A stretch of 64,000 bases of DNA from Sphingopyxis sp. PET50 (GTDB taxonomy: Bacteria; Pseudomonadota; Alphaproteobacteria; Sphingomonadales; Sphingomonadaceae): NCBI RefSeq assembly GCF_025244705.1, contig NZ_CP104207.1, positions 2,480,001-2,544,000 on the forward strand. The letters run 5' to 3'. This document shows, piece after piece, positions 36,040 to 46,050 of the stretch. Made by a program: the position numbers and the translations under genes. Positions within the stretch are counted from its first letter, which is position 1, and the number at the start of each line of letters is the position of its first letter. The notes beneath the pieces were generated by a model. That model did no database searches. It was not told where the DNA came from and worked only from the letters and a program-made list of their open reading frames with translations.

Positions 36040-36972
36040 TCAATGCTTGGCAAGAAACTCGCGCTGGACCTCGGCGGTCGCCTTGGGGTCCTCCATCATC
36101 GGTACATGCGCGACATGGTCGAAGATGTGCGATCGCGACCCCGCAATCCCCGCTTCGAGCACGGCGACGCAGCTGACGTCGATCAGCTTGTCGTGACGCC
36201 CCCAGATGATCAGCGTCGGCACGGTCACCTTACCGAGTTCGTCGTTGAGCGGGTTTCGCTCCATATCGTCCGCGATGATCCAGAAGATGGTGTCGAGCAG
36301 GTCGCGGTGGCGCAGCGCGTCGCCATAGATGGCGGGTTTGAGCCGCGCCGGGACGCGCGTTGGCTTGTGCACGACAAAGGCGATCAGCCGCTCGGCATCG
36401 TCGAGATCGGCAAGGACGAGCGGGTTGTAGCTGCGGTCGGCGGCCTGCTGCTGCAACAAGCTTTCCTTCTCGCCCATGATGCCGGCATTGTTCATCAGCG
36501 TCAGCGTGCGGAGGCGGCCGGGATGGTCAATCGCGAAGCGCAGCGCGATCCAGCCGCCCATACTGTTGCCGCCGAGATGCGGACGTTCCAGCCCCAGCGC
36601 GTCGAGAAAGCCCTTCAGCCGCTCCGACTGGCTGGCGACGTCATAGGGCAGGGCCGGGTCGCGGTCGTTTTCGCCGAAACCCGGCAGGTCGGGCGCGATG
36701 ACGCGATAATCGCGGGTCAGCCAGGGCGCGTAGAAGCTCCAATGATCCTTGTCGGCGCCGAAACCATGGACCATGACGAGAACGGGCTTCGACGCATCGC
36801 CGCCCTCCAGATAGGGCCAGACGCGGCCGTCGACGGTGACGCTGTTCTGCACGAAACGCGCGCGCCGCCGCATCAGCCAGCGCGCGAGGGCGACCAGCCG
36901 CTCGGGAAAGACGAAATAGAGCAAGGCCAGCGCGATCAGCGGCGCGGCGATCAGGATGAGAAGGATTTTCAT
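36040..36972 (-). CDS. Alpha/beta hydrolase with N-terminal membrane anchor
   Basis: This 310-residue protein starts with a hydrophobic helix (MKILLILIAAPLIALALLYF) and then an alpha/beta hydrolase domain: 'VLVMVHGFGADKDHWSFYA', nucleophile elbow 'GGNSMGGWIALRFA' (Ser in G-N-S-M-G), 'LIIWGRHDKLID' and a C-terminal His in 'VAHVPMMEDP'. An ester or lipid substrate is likely but not fixed. It lies directly upstream of gpsA on the same strand, with further lipid genes above it. Confidence 0.87.
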   Translation of the reverse strand: MKILLILIAAPLIALALLYFVFPERLVALARWLMRRRARFVQNSVTVDGRVWPYLEGGDASKPVLVMVHGFGADKDHWSFYAPWLTRDYRVIAPDLPGFGENDRDPALPYDVASQSERLKGFLDALGLERPHLGGNSMGGWIALRFAIDHPGRLRTLTLMNNAGIMGEKESLLQQQAADRSYNPLVLADLDDAERLIAFVVHKPTRVPARLKPAIYGDALRHRDLLDTIFWIIADDMERNPLNDELGKVTVPTLIIWGRHDKLIDVSCVAVLEAGIAGSRSHIFDHVAHVPMMEDPKATAEVQREFLAKH

Positions 36973-36985
36973 GGGATGTCCTGAA

Positions 36986-37110
36986 GCCCCTCCCCTTCAG
37001 GGGGGGTTGGGGTGGGGGCCCGACAGCTTGCGCAAGGCCTCTGGCCCCCACCCGCTGCGACTAAGCCAGCAAGCTGGCAAGTCTCGCTGCCCTCCCCTGA
37101 AGGGGAGGGC
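36986..37110. repeat. Palindromic intergenic repeat
   Basis: Ends GCCCCTCCCCTTCAGGGGG and CCCTCCCCTGAAGGGGAGGGC pair, and inside are GCCAGCAAGCTGGC and other dyads. The same core 'CTGCGACTAAG...AAGTCTCGCTGC' recurs at 49745-49862. It separates two hydrolase genes. Confidence 0.7.
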
Positions 37111-37111
37111 G

Positions 37112-37966
37112 TTATTGTGGCCGCCGGACATGCGCATCGAACCAGCCGACCAGATCGTCCAGCACCGCATCGCGCTCCGGCTCGTTGTAGATTTCGTGGA
37201 ACAGGCCGGGATAGATTTCGAGCCGCTTGTCCTTCGACGCCACATGATCGAACAGATAGCGCGAGCCCGCAGGCGCGGTCAGCGCGTCGGCTTCGCCGTG
37301 CTGGAGCAGGATCGGCAGCGTGATTTTCGGCGCGCCCGCCTGCGCCGCCGCCATCGCGTTCATCATCTCCTTGCCGAGCCGCGCGCCGATCTTGCCCGTG
37401 TAGACGAGCGGGTCGGCCAGATAGGCGGCGACCACCGCGGGATCGCGGCTGACGCCATTGGCATCGAGCGCGAGCACGCCGAGCCGGGGGAAGAAGCGCG
37501 AAAGGAAACGGCTGATCCAGACCGTGAAGCGCGACGGCGGCGCGGCGGGGAGGATCGCGGGGCCCGACAATGCGGCGGCGGCGAACGCATCCTGCCGCTG
37601 AATCAGGAACAGCGTCGCGATCAGCCCGCCCATGCTGTGCCCGAGCAGCAGGCGCGGCGTGTCGCCATGGTTGACCTCGACCAGCGTCAGCAATTCGGCC
37701 ATGCCGTCGGTGAAGGCCGAAAAGCGCGGCACGAAACCCGGCGTGCCGTCGGAGCGGCCATGTCCCCAATGATCGACGGCATAGACGGCATAGCCCGCAT
37801 CGGTCAGCCGTTTCGCCACATGCTCGTACCGCCCCGCATGTTCGGCATAGCCATGCGCGAGCAGCACGGCCGCCCTGGGCTGCCCTTCCGGAAGCCAGTG
37901 GGTGACGTGCAGCGCCGCGCCCGCGCCGGCCGATCCGTGCGGCAGCACCAGCGCCCCGCTCGCCAT
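37112..37966 (-). CDS. Alpha/beta hydrolase, monoacylglycerol lipase-like
   Basis: This 284-residue hydrolase resembles the monoglyceride lipase/lysophospholipase group: 'AAVLLAHGYAEHAGRYEHVA', 'YAVDHWGHGRSDGTPGF', the nucleophile elbow 'LLLGHSMGGLIATLF' (G-H-S-M-G), 'LLQHGEADALTAPAGS' with Asp, and 'YPGLFHEIYNEPERD' with His. It would release free fatty acids from monoacylglycerol or lysophospholipid. It is one base after the patatin gene on the same strand, so they form an operon. Confidence 0.9.
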   Translation of the reverse strand: MASGALVLPHGSAGAGAALHVTHWLPEGQPRAAVLLAHGYAEHAGRYEHVAKRLTDAGYAVYAVDHWGHGRSDGTPGFVPRFSAFTDGMAELLTLVEVNHGDTPRLLLGHSMGGLIATLFLIQRQDAFAAAALSGPAILPAAPPSRFTVWISRFLSRFFPRLGVLALDANGVSRDPAVVAAYLADPLVYTGKIGARLGKEMMNAMAAAQAGAPKITLPILLQHGEADALTAPAGSRYLFDHVASKDKRLEIYPGLFHEIYNEPERDAVLDDLVGWFDAHVRRPQ

Positions 37967-37967
37967 C

Positions 37968-39417
37968 CTATCGCACCGCCTTCTTCAGCGCGGCGCTGCG
38001 GTGGCCCGGACCATCGTCGCCGGCCTTGTCGAGCTTCGCCAAAATGCCTTCGAGCGCGCGGCTGATCGCGGTCTGGGTGCGCACCATCTCGACCTTGGGC
38101 CAGGCCGTGCGCTGGCCGGTGTCGATCAGCTCCTCGATGTCGTCCTGCGCCAGATCGCTCAATATCTTGGCCGGCGACCAGAATTTGGGCGGACGGATGA
38201 TGTTGATGTCGCCGGTATATTCCTGGTTGATCACCGAGCGCGCGAGATTGGCGACGCTGTTGAGCGGCGGGATCATCTCCAGCGGCTTCTGGAAGATCAC
38301 CATATTCGCGTTGAGCCACGCCTTGAAGGTCGCCATCGACGCGTGCTGGATCGCCTCGATCGGCGCCATCTGCTTGCGCGTGTCGCTCGCGAAGGGCAGC
38401 GCGATCGGGTTCGCCTGGCTGACGATATGATGGTTGACGCCATAGAGGCGTTCGAGCCGCTTGGTCGGAATGTCGTGCGTGACCGACCCGTCGACCCAGC
38501 GCCGGTCGGGCTGATACGGCACACGCGCGCCCTTGTCGTCGCGCGCCATCAGCATGACCGGCGGGAAAACGCCGGGCACCGCGCAGGAGGCGAGCACCGC
38601 CTCGCGGATCAGCACGTTGGGCGCGGTGATCGCGTTGAGCAGGCGGCCGTTCTGATATTTTTCCGCGCGGCGCGACAGAGACGTTGAGGTGGCGGCCGCT
38701 GATTTCATAAGCCTCCTGAAAGGTCAGGTCGGGAATCAGATCGGCAAGCCGGTCGCGCACCTCGTCGGATGCGAGGCGGCGCGTGTCGGGGCTGCGGGCC
38801 GGATTGGCGAGGCGGTCGCTTTCGAGAAGCGCGCCGATGTCGGCATCCTTGCGCGTGCAGACCACCGCCGCGACGATCGACCCGCCGCTGGCGCCCGACA
38901 TGATCGCGGGCAGCACACCCTCCGACCAGAGCGCCTTGACGACGCCGATATGGAAGAAGAGGAAACTGCCCGACCCCGACAGGAGCAGCGCCGAGCGCCC
39001 GTAGCAATGCTGGGCGCGGCGGAAGAAGTCGCGCTTTTCCTCGCGGCCGATGCTGCGCGAGGCGGCGATCCTGCCCAGCGCCGACACGACCTCGGCGACA
39101 TAGTCCTCGATCAGCGTCTTGGTGCCGAAGCGCGCCTTGGAATAGAGGCGTTCGTGCCCCATGCCGTCGATATTGCCGTGGATACCCTCGTTGAGGACGA
39201 AGAGCAGCCCCTTGACGTCGCCCGCCGCCGACAGCGCGCGGAGCCGTTCGAGCCTTGCCCGAATGGCCTTATAGTCGAAATGCTTGCTCTCGTCGGCATC
39301 GCGCCACGCCTGCATCCCCGACTTCCTGTCATGCTCGCGCGCGGCCTTCGACCAGGCGGCATAGTCGGGCGCGGTCACGAGATCGCGGTCGGCGCTGAGC
39401 GTCGGGGTGAAAAGCAT
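37968..39417 (-). CDS. Patatin-like phospholipase, DUF3336-containing type (frameshifted as read)
   Basis: The N-terminal part (from MLFTPTLSADRDLVTAPDYA) is the region found before patatin domains in triacylglycerol lipases such as yeast TGL3-5. The patatin domain has the oxyanion loop 'LLLSGSGSFLFFHIGVVKAL', the nucleophile Ser in 'MSGASGGSIVAAV' and the partner Asp in 'RRWVDGSVTHDIPTKRL'. The frame changes near 38675, between 'GRHLNVSVAP' and 'RRAEKYQNGRLLNAI'. The joined length is about 483 residues. Ser-Asp dyad lipases of this type mobilise triacylglycerol, which suits the WS/DGAT gene next door. Confidence 0.9.
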
Positions 39418-39470
39418 CTGGTCGTCCTGCGAACTGTCATTTCATAGGCTCGACGCCGCGCTGCTCCATT

Positions 39471-39580
39471 CCTCCTCCCCCTCAAGGGGGAGGCCGGGTG
39501 GGGGTGCTCCATCGCTGGCAGGGACGCTCGGCTTCGCCTCGCTCCCCCACCCCCGACCCCTCCCCGTCGGGGAGGGGAGC
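39471..39580. repeat. Palindromic intergenic repeat
   Basis: CCTCCTCCCCCTCAAGGGGGAGG at the left (two joined dyads) and CCCCTCCCCGTCGGGGAGGGG at the right are complementary hairpins bordering a 110-bp element between the patatin and WS/DGAT genes. Confidence 0.65.
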
Positions 39581-39589
39581 AGCATGACG

Positions 39590-41174
39590 TCATCGTCCCT
39601 TGCCCCGAGTTTTGCCGGTCGCGTTCGCTTTAGCAACTGGTTTCCGTGCGGACCTGGCGGCGGCTTTCGTCCCCCCCTTGGCCGCAGGCTTCGCCGCAGC
39701 CCTGGATTTGTCTGCCGTTTTCGGCCTTGCCGTAGCGGCTTTGGGCTTTTCGGGCTTCGGCGCCGCCGCGATCAGATCGGCGAAACTCTCGTCGATGCAG
39801 GTGCGGAAAAAAGCGATGTCGGGCATGATCGACCGCTCGCCGATGATCGAAAAGGCGATGCGGCCGTTGTAGCTCGGGGTCGCGATGAACAGCCCCATAT
39901 TGTTCGCGAGCGGCGCCATGCCGTGCTGCTGCACGAGTTGCGCCCCGGCGAGGTATAGCGGCACCTGCGCGCCCGGTACGTTCGAGATGAACAGGTTGGT
40001 CCCGCGCACCGCGAAACGCTCGCTGGTGAGGATGCGCGCGACCGCCGCCATCGTCGCGCCCGGAATATGCTGCGACAGGTCGGTCATCAGCCGCGCGCTG
40101 ACCCCCGCTTTCGCCTCCTTCGCCTCGACCGTATAATCGCGCACCGCCGCGAGCCGTTCGAGCGGATCGGCGATGTCGGTGCGGATCGGGACGCTCATCG
40201 CCGACACCTGATTGCCGGGCGTGCTGGCCTTGCTCGGCGCCCTTTTCCTTGCCGCGCAGATTGATCGGCGCGACCGCGACCAGGCTTTCCTTCGGCAGTT
40301 CCTTGTGCTTCGCCAGATATTTGCGCAGCGCGCCGCCGACGGTCGTCAGCACCACGTCATTGACCGTCGCGCCGGGCACCTTCTTGCGGATTTCGGCGAC
40401 ATCGGACAGCGCGACGGTGGTCGCATCGAACATCTTGTGCGGACCGACGGGGACGTTGAAGCGCGTCTCGGGCACCCCCGCCGTCATCCCGCCCTCGGCG
40501 ATCGACCGCCGCGCCGAGGCGACGATCGCGGGCGACACCTTGAGCAGCGCGTTCACGAATTTCACCGGCGACTGCATCGACGCCGACCAGGCGCGGGTCA
40601 GCGTCTCGGCGCTCGACGGCGCGCGGCCGAGGTCTTCCGCCGGGGGCGGCTCGGCTATCGCGGGGGTACCCTTCGCGTCGATGTCGCTCATCGCGATGAA
40701 GGCGTGCGCGCCCGAGGCGCCGTCCACCGCGGCGTGATGGACGCGATGGAGCATCGCGAAGCTGCCCTTGGGGATGCCCGGAATCCGGTCGAGCCCCTCG
40801 ATGATATATATGTCCCACAGCGGACGGTTCATATCCATCGGCTTCGAGAAATAGCGCGCGACCGCGATGCAGAACTGGCGCCAGTCGCCGGGTTCGGGCA
40901 GGCGCGCGTGGCTCATATGCGCCTCGATGTCGAAATGCTCGTCCTCGACCCAATAGGGATGGTCCATGTCGAACGGCAGGCGGTGCAGCCGGCGCTTGAA
41001 CAAGGGCGAGGTGTGGACGCGGCTCTCGACATGACGGATGATGTCCTTGAACCGCACGAAGCCGCCGGGCGCGGTCGAGGGATCGTAGATATAGACCCCC
41101 ATGATGTGCGTCAGATTGTTCGCGGTCTGGGTATAGAGGAACTGGGCGTCCTGCGCGCTGAGCTGCTTAAGCAT
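39590..41174 (-). CDS. Wax ester synthase/diacylglycerol acyltransferase (WS/DGAT; frameshifted as read)
   Basis: WS/DGAT enzymes make triacylglycerol or wax esters from acyl-CoA. MLKQLSAQDAQFLYTQTANN is a typical start and the active-site motif HHAAVDG lies at residues 146-152. 'KVPGATVNDVVLTTVGGALR' and 'APINLRGKE' follow. Near 40225 the frame changes to 'AMSVPIRTDIADPLERLAAV', then 'RGTNLFISNVPG'. The protein ends in about 55 Lys/Ala-rich residues ('PKPEKPKAATARPKTADKSR', 'AKPAAKGGTKAAARSARK'), an unusual basic tail. The start overlaps the plsB stop by eight bases. Confidence 0.92.
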
Positions 41175-43517
41175 GTCCTTCTCCCGGTGGCGGCAATCGG
41201 TCCGCAAGCGCCAGCGTCGACAGGCGCATCGTTTCCATGACGTTGGCGAGCCCGCGCAGTTCCATTAGCAAGGCGCGGCGCGCGGCGAGGATGTCGGGGG
41301 TCGCGGGCTCGGCGAGCCCCATGTGGCGCATCAGCGACAGGCCGTTGGCGAAGAGCAGTTTTCCGATCGCCGCCTCGCTGCTGATCCGGCGCAGCAGATA
41401 GGCCTGCTTGCCCTCGGCCAGCGCCGCCGCCTCGATCGCCTTGTCGTCCACCGCCTCACCGGGAGCCGCGCGCGACAACAGGTCGGCGACCACCGAATAG
41501 GCCTCCGCAAAGGACAGCAGCACCGCGTGACCGACCACCGGCTGGCAGCGGCGGATGAGCTGCGCGACGCCGCGATCGCCGCTGGCGAGCCGCTTCGCCC
41601 AGGTCGGGTCGATGCGCTCCAGCTCGGCCTCGATCGCGGCATGATGCTCGTCGCGCGGCGGATAGAAGAATTCGAATTTGAACAGGTCGCGCAGGCGATC
41701 GACCTGCGCCCAGAAGGCCGCGGTCGCATCGCCGCTGTCGGCATCGCGCAGCTGGAACAGCGCGATCTCGATCATCGCGCGGTCGAGAAAATGATGGACG
41801 ATGATGTTGCGGTAATAGCTCGCCATCGGATGCTTGGCGGGGTCGATCGAATAGACATTCTCGCTGCCCGCCTCGTAGCGGGTGAGCAGCCCGCTCTCGA
41901 CCAGCGTATCGACCGTCGCCGACAGCGCCCGGTCATCGGCGCTTTCCAGTTCCTTGCTGAGCCGCACGCCACGCGCCTGCGCCCACTCCTTTACCGCACC
42001 GATCGTCGCGAGCAATTCGGCGGCGGTCACGCCGCGCGGCGCAGTGCCGAGCAGGATCAGGCACATCACCGACGAGACGGTGAGCGGGGTAACGCGATTG
42101 GCCTCGACCGCGACCGAGAAGGCGATCCGTTCGAGCGCCCGCTTATCCTCGGGACCCGGTGCATTCTCGATCACGATCGGCTTGCCGATGTCGAGCCGGA
42201 TGCGCCCCGACGGTTTCTTGAGGTTGCGCATATAGCCGACGAACCAGCCGAGGCTTTCGGCCTTCTTCACCCGGCCCGTCTGTTCGGCGGCATATTCCTC
42301 GACGTCGAGGATCAGGTCGAAACTGGTGACGAAGGGCACGAAATGCACGCCCTGCGTCCCCGTCGCGTGGGCGGCGTCGAGGACATATTTCATCAGGCCA
42401 TATTTGGGCGGCATCAGCTTGCCGAGCCGCGAGCGCGTCCCCTCGAACGCCCAGCTCAAGGGAAAGCGCTTGGCCAGCAGCCAGGCGATATAGTGGCGCA
42501 GCACCAGCTTGTAGACCGGCTGGTCCTGAAAGCTGCGGCGGACGAAGATCATCCCCGACCGGCGATAAAATTCCCCCATGATCGCGAAATCGAGGTTCGC
42601 CCCGCCGAACAGGTGCAGCATCGGCAGGTCGTTTTCATAGGCGAGCCGCAGCTGGGCGTGGCGCCGTCGATATAGGTCTTGTGGGTGAACAGGATCGCGG
42701 TGGGATGCTCGCGCAATATGGTGCGCAACCGGGCGAGTTCGGCGGCGTCGATCTCCATCTCGGGCGCGTAACCGCCGAACATCTTGCGATCGAGCCAGGC
42801 GCGCAGGTCGAGGAACAGCGCCGAGGGCCGCGCGATCACCTCTTTCATCAAGGGCCGTGCTTCGCGGAAGAGCTCCCCGACCGGCCGCCCCAGCGTTCCG
42901 GCAAGGTCGGCGAGCGCGGCGCGGAACTTGGGGTTGGTGCGCAGCGATTCGGCCACGAAACGCGGCACCTTGTAGCGCGTCCCGCGAACGCCGCGTTCGG
43001 CGACATCGAGCGCCAGCGCCGCCTGCCGCGCGACGAAGCCCGCGAATTCGGGGCTGTCGGCGCCTTCGCCGTCCCCGCCACCGGTCTGCGCACAGAAGCG
43101 GGTCCGCAAGGCGTCGAGCGAGGCCGCCTCCCCGACCAGTATCTGCGCCCGGCGGCGGTCGCGCAGCAGGATCAGCCGCGCGCGGAGCGGGCCCGGATGG
43201 CGCGGGTCGCCAAAGATCAGGTGACGAAGTTTGAGCGCGCGGTCGCGGTCGAACCCCGGAATGCGCCACGCGACGCGCAGCGGCACCACCTGCCGCGAGG
43301 GCGCGCCACCGAGCCGCGCCTGCAGGACGTCGACGGGCAGCGCATGGTCGCCGTCCTCGATATCGAGGCTGGTCCACGCGGGTTCGCTGTCGCCCGCGGT
43401 GGCATGGATCCAGTCGAGCAAGAGCTGGCGTTCGACGCCATTGCGCGCGTCGATGATATAGAGCCGGTCGGCCGCCGCTTCCGCCACGATCGGCGTGCGG
43501 GGCGTGCCGTCGGCCAC
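41167..43517 (-). CDS. plsB: Glycerol-3-phosphate 1-O-acyltransferase (frameshifted as read)
   Basis: PlsB acylates glycerol 3-phosphate, the first step of phospholipid and triacylglycerol synthesis. The start MADGTPRTPIVAEAAADRLY leads to the acyltransferase motif HX4D in 'LFTHKTYIDGA' (H279, D284). The frame changes just after it, near 42655, and continues with 'LRLAYENDLPMLHLFGGANL', 'MIFVRRSFQDQPVYKLVLRH' and 'PLSWAFEGTRSRLGKLMPPK' (E-G-T-R-S motif), then a long C-terminal helical domain. The joined length is about 783 residues, in the PlsB range. It overlaps the WS/DGAT gene and is fed by gpsA nearby. Confidence 0.92.
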
Positions 43518-43579
43518 CGCCCTACTCCCCCTCCGTCGGGGACCGGCATCCGCGACGGAATTTCAGAACCAGCATGTCC

Positions 43580-43665
43580 GTTCGCCCTGAGCTTGTCGAA
43601 GGGCCGTTCTTCCTTTCAACTAGGGCAAAGGAAAAGGACGGTCCTTCGACAAGCTCAGGACGAAC
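43580..43665. repeat. Palindromic repeat of the CTTGTCGAAGG family, copy 1
   Basis: GTTCGCCCTGAGCTTGTCGA at the left and TCGACAAGCTCAGGACGAAC at the right pair almost fully around a 40-bp centre. A second copy lies at 45960-46041, and a half-site is near 10226. This is a common interspersed palindrome in GC-rich proteobacteria. Confidence 0.82.
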
Positions 43666-43683
43666 AGAGAAAGGTGTCATGAC

Positions 43684-45264
43684 CTAGGTGGTCCTTCCCT
43701 TTCGGGGAGAGGGCTTCTTGACCGCCGCCTTCTTCCCGGGGGCAGGCTTCTTCGCGGGCGCTTCCTTGACGGCGGCCTTTGCGGGCTTGGCCTCCACCGT
43801 CTTCGCGGCAACCGAGTCCGCCGCGCTTTCCTCGCTCTGCCCCAGCGTGCGCAGGAACATGTTGCGTACGTCGCGGACATGGCTGTTGATCGTCTTCGGC
43901 GTCCATTTCGACGTGTCGACCGGGGGCAGCACGGTGACGCGCACCGTCGCCGGGCGCATGACGAACTCGTTCTTGGGCGCGACGTCGGTCGCGTTGTGGA
44001 TCACGATCGGGACGATCGGCACCCCCGCCTGCATCGCAAGGTGAAAAGCTCCCTTCTTGAAGGGTTCGAGCTTCGGCGTCAGGCTGCGCGTGCCTTCGGG
44101 CGCGATGCAGATCGACTTGCCTTCTTCCCTGATCGCATCGACCAGCGGTTCCATCGCCTTGATCGCGCTCTTGCCGTCGGCGCGGTCGACGAAGACGGTC
44201 CCGCCCCATTCCATCAGCTTGCCGAGGATGGGGATGTCCCTGATCTCCTTCTTGCCCACCCCGCCCATGTCGCGGCGGATGAGCTTGGCGAGGATCATGA
44301 CGTCCGCCTTGCTCTGATGGTTGAAGATGAAGACGCAGGGGCGCGAGGACCAGAGATGCCTTTCGTCCTCGACCTCCAGCTCGACGCCGGTGATCGCGGT
44401 CGCGAAATCGCCGAACAGCCCCATCGAGAAATTGACCGCCTCGCGCTGCGAGCGGGTGAGCGCCCAGATCGGCAGGCCCGCCGCGAAGGCACCGACGAGC
44501 GAGCCGGTGGCGTATATCGTGCGGGCATAGTCGATCCACGACGGCGTGCCGCGGCTTGCAAAGCGCTGCACCGGCCAGTTCCGCTCGTCGGCGATGCCCT
44601 TCAATTTCATGTTCGGGTTGAGCGGACGCGGCTTGCCGACGCGTTCGAGCAGTTCGATATCGTCGTCGCTATCCGAATAGAAAAAGCTCTGGTCGAGATC
44701 GAGGCCATATTCGGCGGCCAACTCTTCGGCCGCGAGCACCTTGCCTTCGCCGAAGCACAAGGGACGGACGATCTCGCCGGTGAACACCCCGTCCTCGATC
44801 TCGTAGGCGGAGCATTTGATGTCGGCGATGCCGAGGTCGCGCGCGGTCGGTTCGATCTGATAGATGGTCGCCGACGAGATGATCGCGACGCGGTGGCCCT
44901 TCGCCTGATGCGCCTCGATGATCGCGCGTGTCTCGGGATAGATTTTGCGGGCGATATGCTTCTTGTAGAGTTCTTCGCCGAATGCGACGAAGCTTTCCTC
45001 GTCGACGCCCTTCATGAATTTGGCGGCGGCGGTCATCAGCCCCGAAAAGCCGATATTGCCGAGGCTGTGCTGCGCGATGACCTGCGCGGTCTCGGCGATT
45101 TCCTCGACCGACATTTCGCGGCGCTGGAATTTCTCGCGCAGCATCGCGGTGGCCGAATAGCCCGAGATGATCGTGCCGTCGAAATCGAACAGCGCGGCGA
45201 TATGCGGTCCGGGCTCGGATGCGAGTACTTCTTCCAGATGCGGCTGTGGCCTTGGCACTCGCAA
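43684..45264 (-). CDS. HAD-IB phosphatase fused to 1-acylglycerol-3-phosphate acyltransferase (PlsC)
   Basis: This 526-residue protein joins two enzymes. The HAD part begins 'AALFDFDGTIISGYSATAML' (D27, D29) with 'HRVAIISSATIYQIEPTA' and 'FYSDSDDDIELLERVGKP', typical of HAD-IB hydrolases. The PlsC part has 'PCVFIFNHQSKADVMILAKL' (HX4D) and 'ICIAPEGTRSLTPKLEPFKK'. It would make phosphatidic acid and remove a phosphate from a related lipid. The last 45 residues are Lys/Ala/Pro-rich ('EAKPAKAAVKEAPAKKPAPG', 'KKAAVKKPSPRKGRTT'), like the tail of the WS/DGAT. The frame is intact. Confidence 0.93.
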   Translation of the reverse strand: MRVPRPQPHLEEVLASEPGPHIAALFDFDGTIISGYSATAMLREKFQRREMSVEEIAETAQVIAQHSLGNIGFSGLMTAAAKFMKGVDEESFVAFGEELYKKHIARKIYPETRAIIEAHQAKGHRVAIISSATIYQIEPTARDLGIADIKCSAYEIEDGVFTGEIVRPLCFGEGKVLAAEELAAEYGLDLDQSFFYSDSDDDIELLERVGKPRPLNPNMKLKGIADERNWPVQRFASRGTPSWIDYARTIYATGSLVGAFAAGLPIWALTRSQREAVNFSMGLFGDFATAITGVELEVEDERHLWSSRPCVFIFNHQSKADVMILAKLIRRDMGGVGKKEIRDIPILGKLMEWGGTVFVDRADGKSAIKAMEPLVDAIREEGKSICIAPEGTRSLTPKLEPFKKGAFHLAMQAGVPIVPIVIHNATDVAPKNEFVMRPATVRVTVLPPVDTSKWTPKTINSHVRDVRNMFLRTLGQSEESAADSVAAKTVEAKPAKAAVKEAPAKKPAPGKKAAVKKPSPRKGRTT

Positions 45265-45325
45265 CTCCCCACCTGCGGCTATATTGCCGCTTATCCCTGC
45301 ACGATGACAGGTAAAATGGGGTTAA

Positions 45326-45949
45326 TCAATGGCCCGAAAGCGCCGATGCCTCGCGGGCCAATTCTTCAATCCGCGCCGGGTCGAGCGGCCCCGGCGGCAC
45401 GACCCAGCTGCCGCCGACGCACAGCACCGCACCCAGCGCGAGCCAGTCGGGCGCGGTCGCCGCGGTGATGCCGCCGGTGGGGCAGAAGCGCGCCTGGCCG
45501 AAGGGGCCAGCGAGCGCCTTCAGCGCCGGGATGCCGCCGCTCGTCGCCGCGGGGAAGAATTTGAAGCGGTCGAGGCCAAGGTCCATCCCGCACATGATAT
45601 CCCCGGCGTTGGCGGTGCCGGGCAGGAAGGGAATGCCGCTCGCCACCGCCGCCTTGCCGAGCGTGTCGGTGAGGCCCGGCGAGACGATGAATTCGGCGCC
45701 CGCATGGATCGCGGCGCTCAGCATCGCGGGGTTCAGCACGGTGCCCGCGCCGACGACCGCGCCCTTGACCGCCCTCATCGCGGTCAGCGCGTCGAGCGCG
45801 GCGGGGGTGCGCAAGGTCACCTCGAGCACCGGCAAGCCGCCCGCGACGAGCGCCTCGGCCATCGGTACCGCATCCTCGACGCGGTCGATCACGATCACCG
45901 GGATGACGGGTGCCAGCCGCATGATCTGGTCGATGGATTGACCTGCCAT
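45326..45949 (-). CDS. eda: 2-dehydro-3-deoxy-phosphogluconate (KDPG) aldolase
   Basis: Eda splits KDPG into pyruvate and glyceraldehyde 3-phosphate, the last step of the Entner-Doudoroff pathway. The 207-residue length is normal. 'LPVLEVTLRTPAALDAL' holds the catalytic Glu, 'LDRFKFFPAATSGGIPALK' the Schiff-base Lys, and 'RFCPTGGITAATAPDWL' the phosphate site. It is downstream of edd on the same strand, separated by a palindromic repeat. Confidence 0.96.
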   Translation of the reverse strand: MAGQSIDQIMRLAPVIPVIVIDRVEDAVPMAEALVAGGLPVLEVTLRTPAALDALTAMRAVKGAVVGAGTVLNPAMLSAAIHAGAEFIVSPGLTDTLGKAAVASGIPFLPGTANAGDIMCGMDLGLDRFKFFPAATSGGIPALKALAGPFGQARFCPTGGITAATAPDWLALGAVLCVGGSWVVPPGPLDPARIEELAREASALSGH

Positions 45950-45959
45950 TTTCTACTCC

Positions 45960-46041
45960 GTTCGCCCTGAGCTTGTCGAAGGGCTGTTCTTCATTGACCC
46001 GTTGAAGAGAAAGACGGTGCTTCGACAAGCTCAGCACGAAC
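45960..46041. repeat. Palindromic repeat of the CTTGTCGAAGG family, copy 2
   Basis: GTTCGCCCTGAGCTTGTCGA at the left and TCGACAAGCTCAGCACGAAC at the right pair around a 42-bp centre. It lies in the 101-base gap between edd and eda and shares both arms with the copy at 43580-43665. Confidence 0.82.
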
Positions 46042-46050
46042 GGGCATGGG

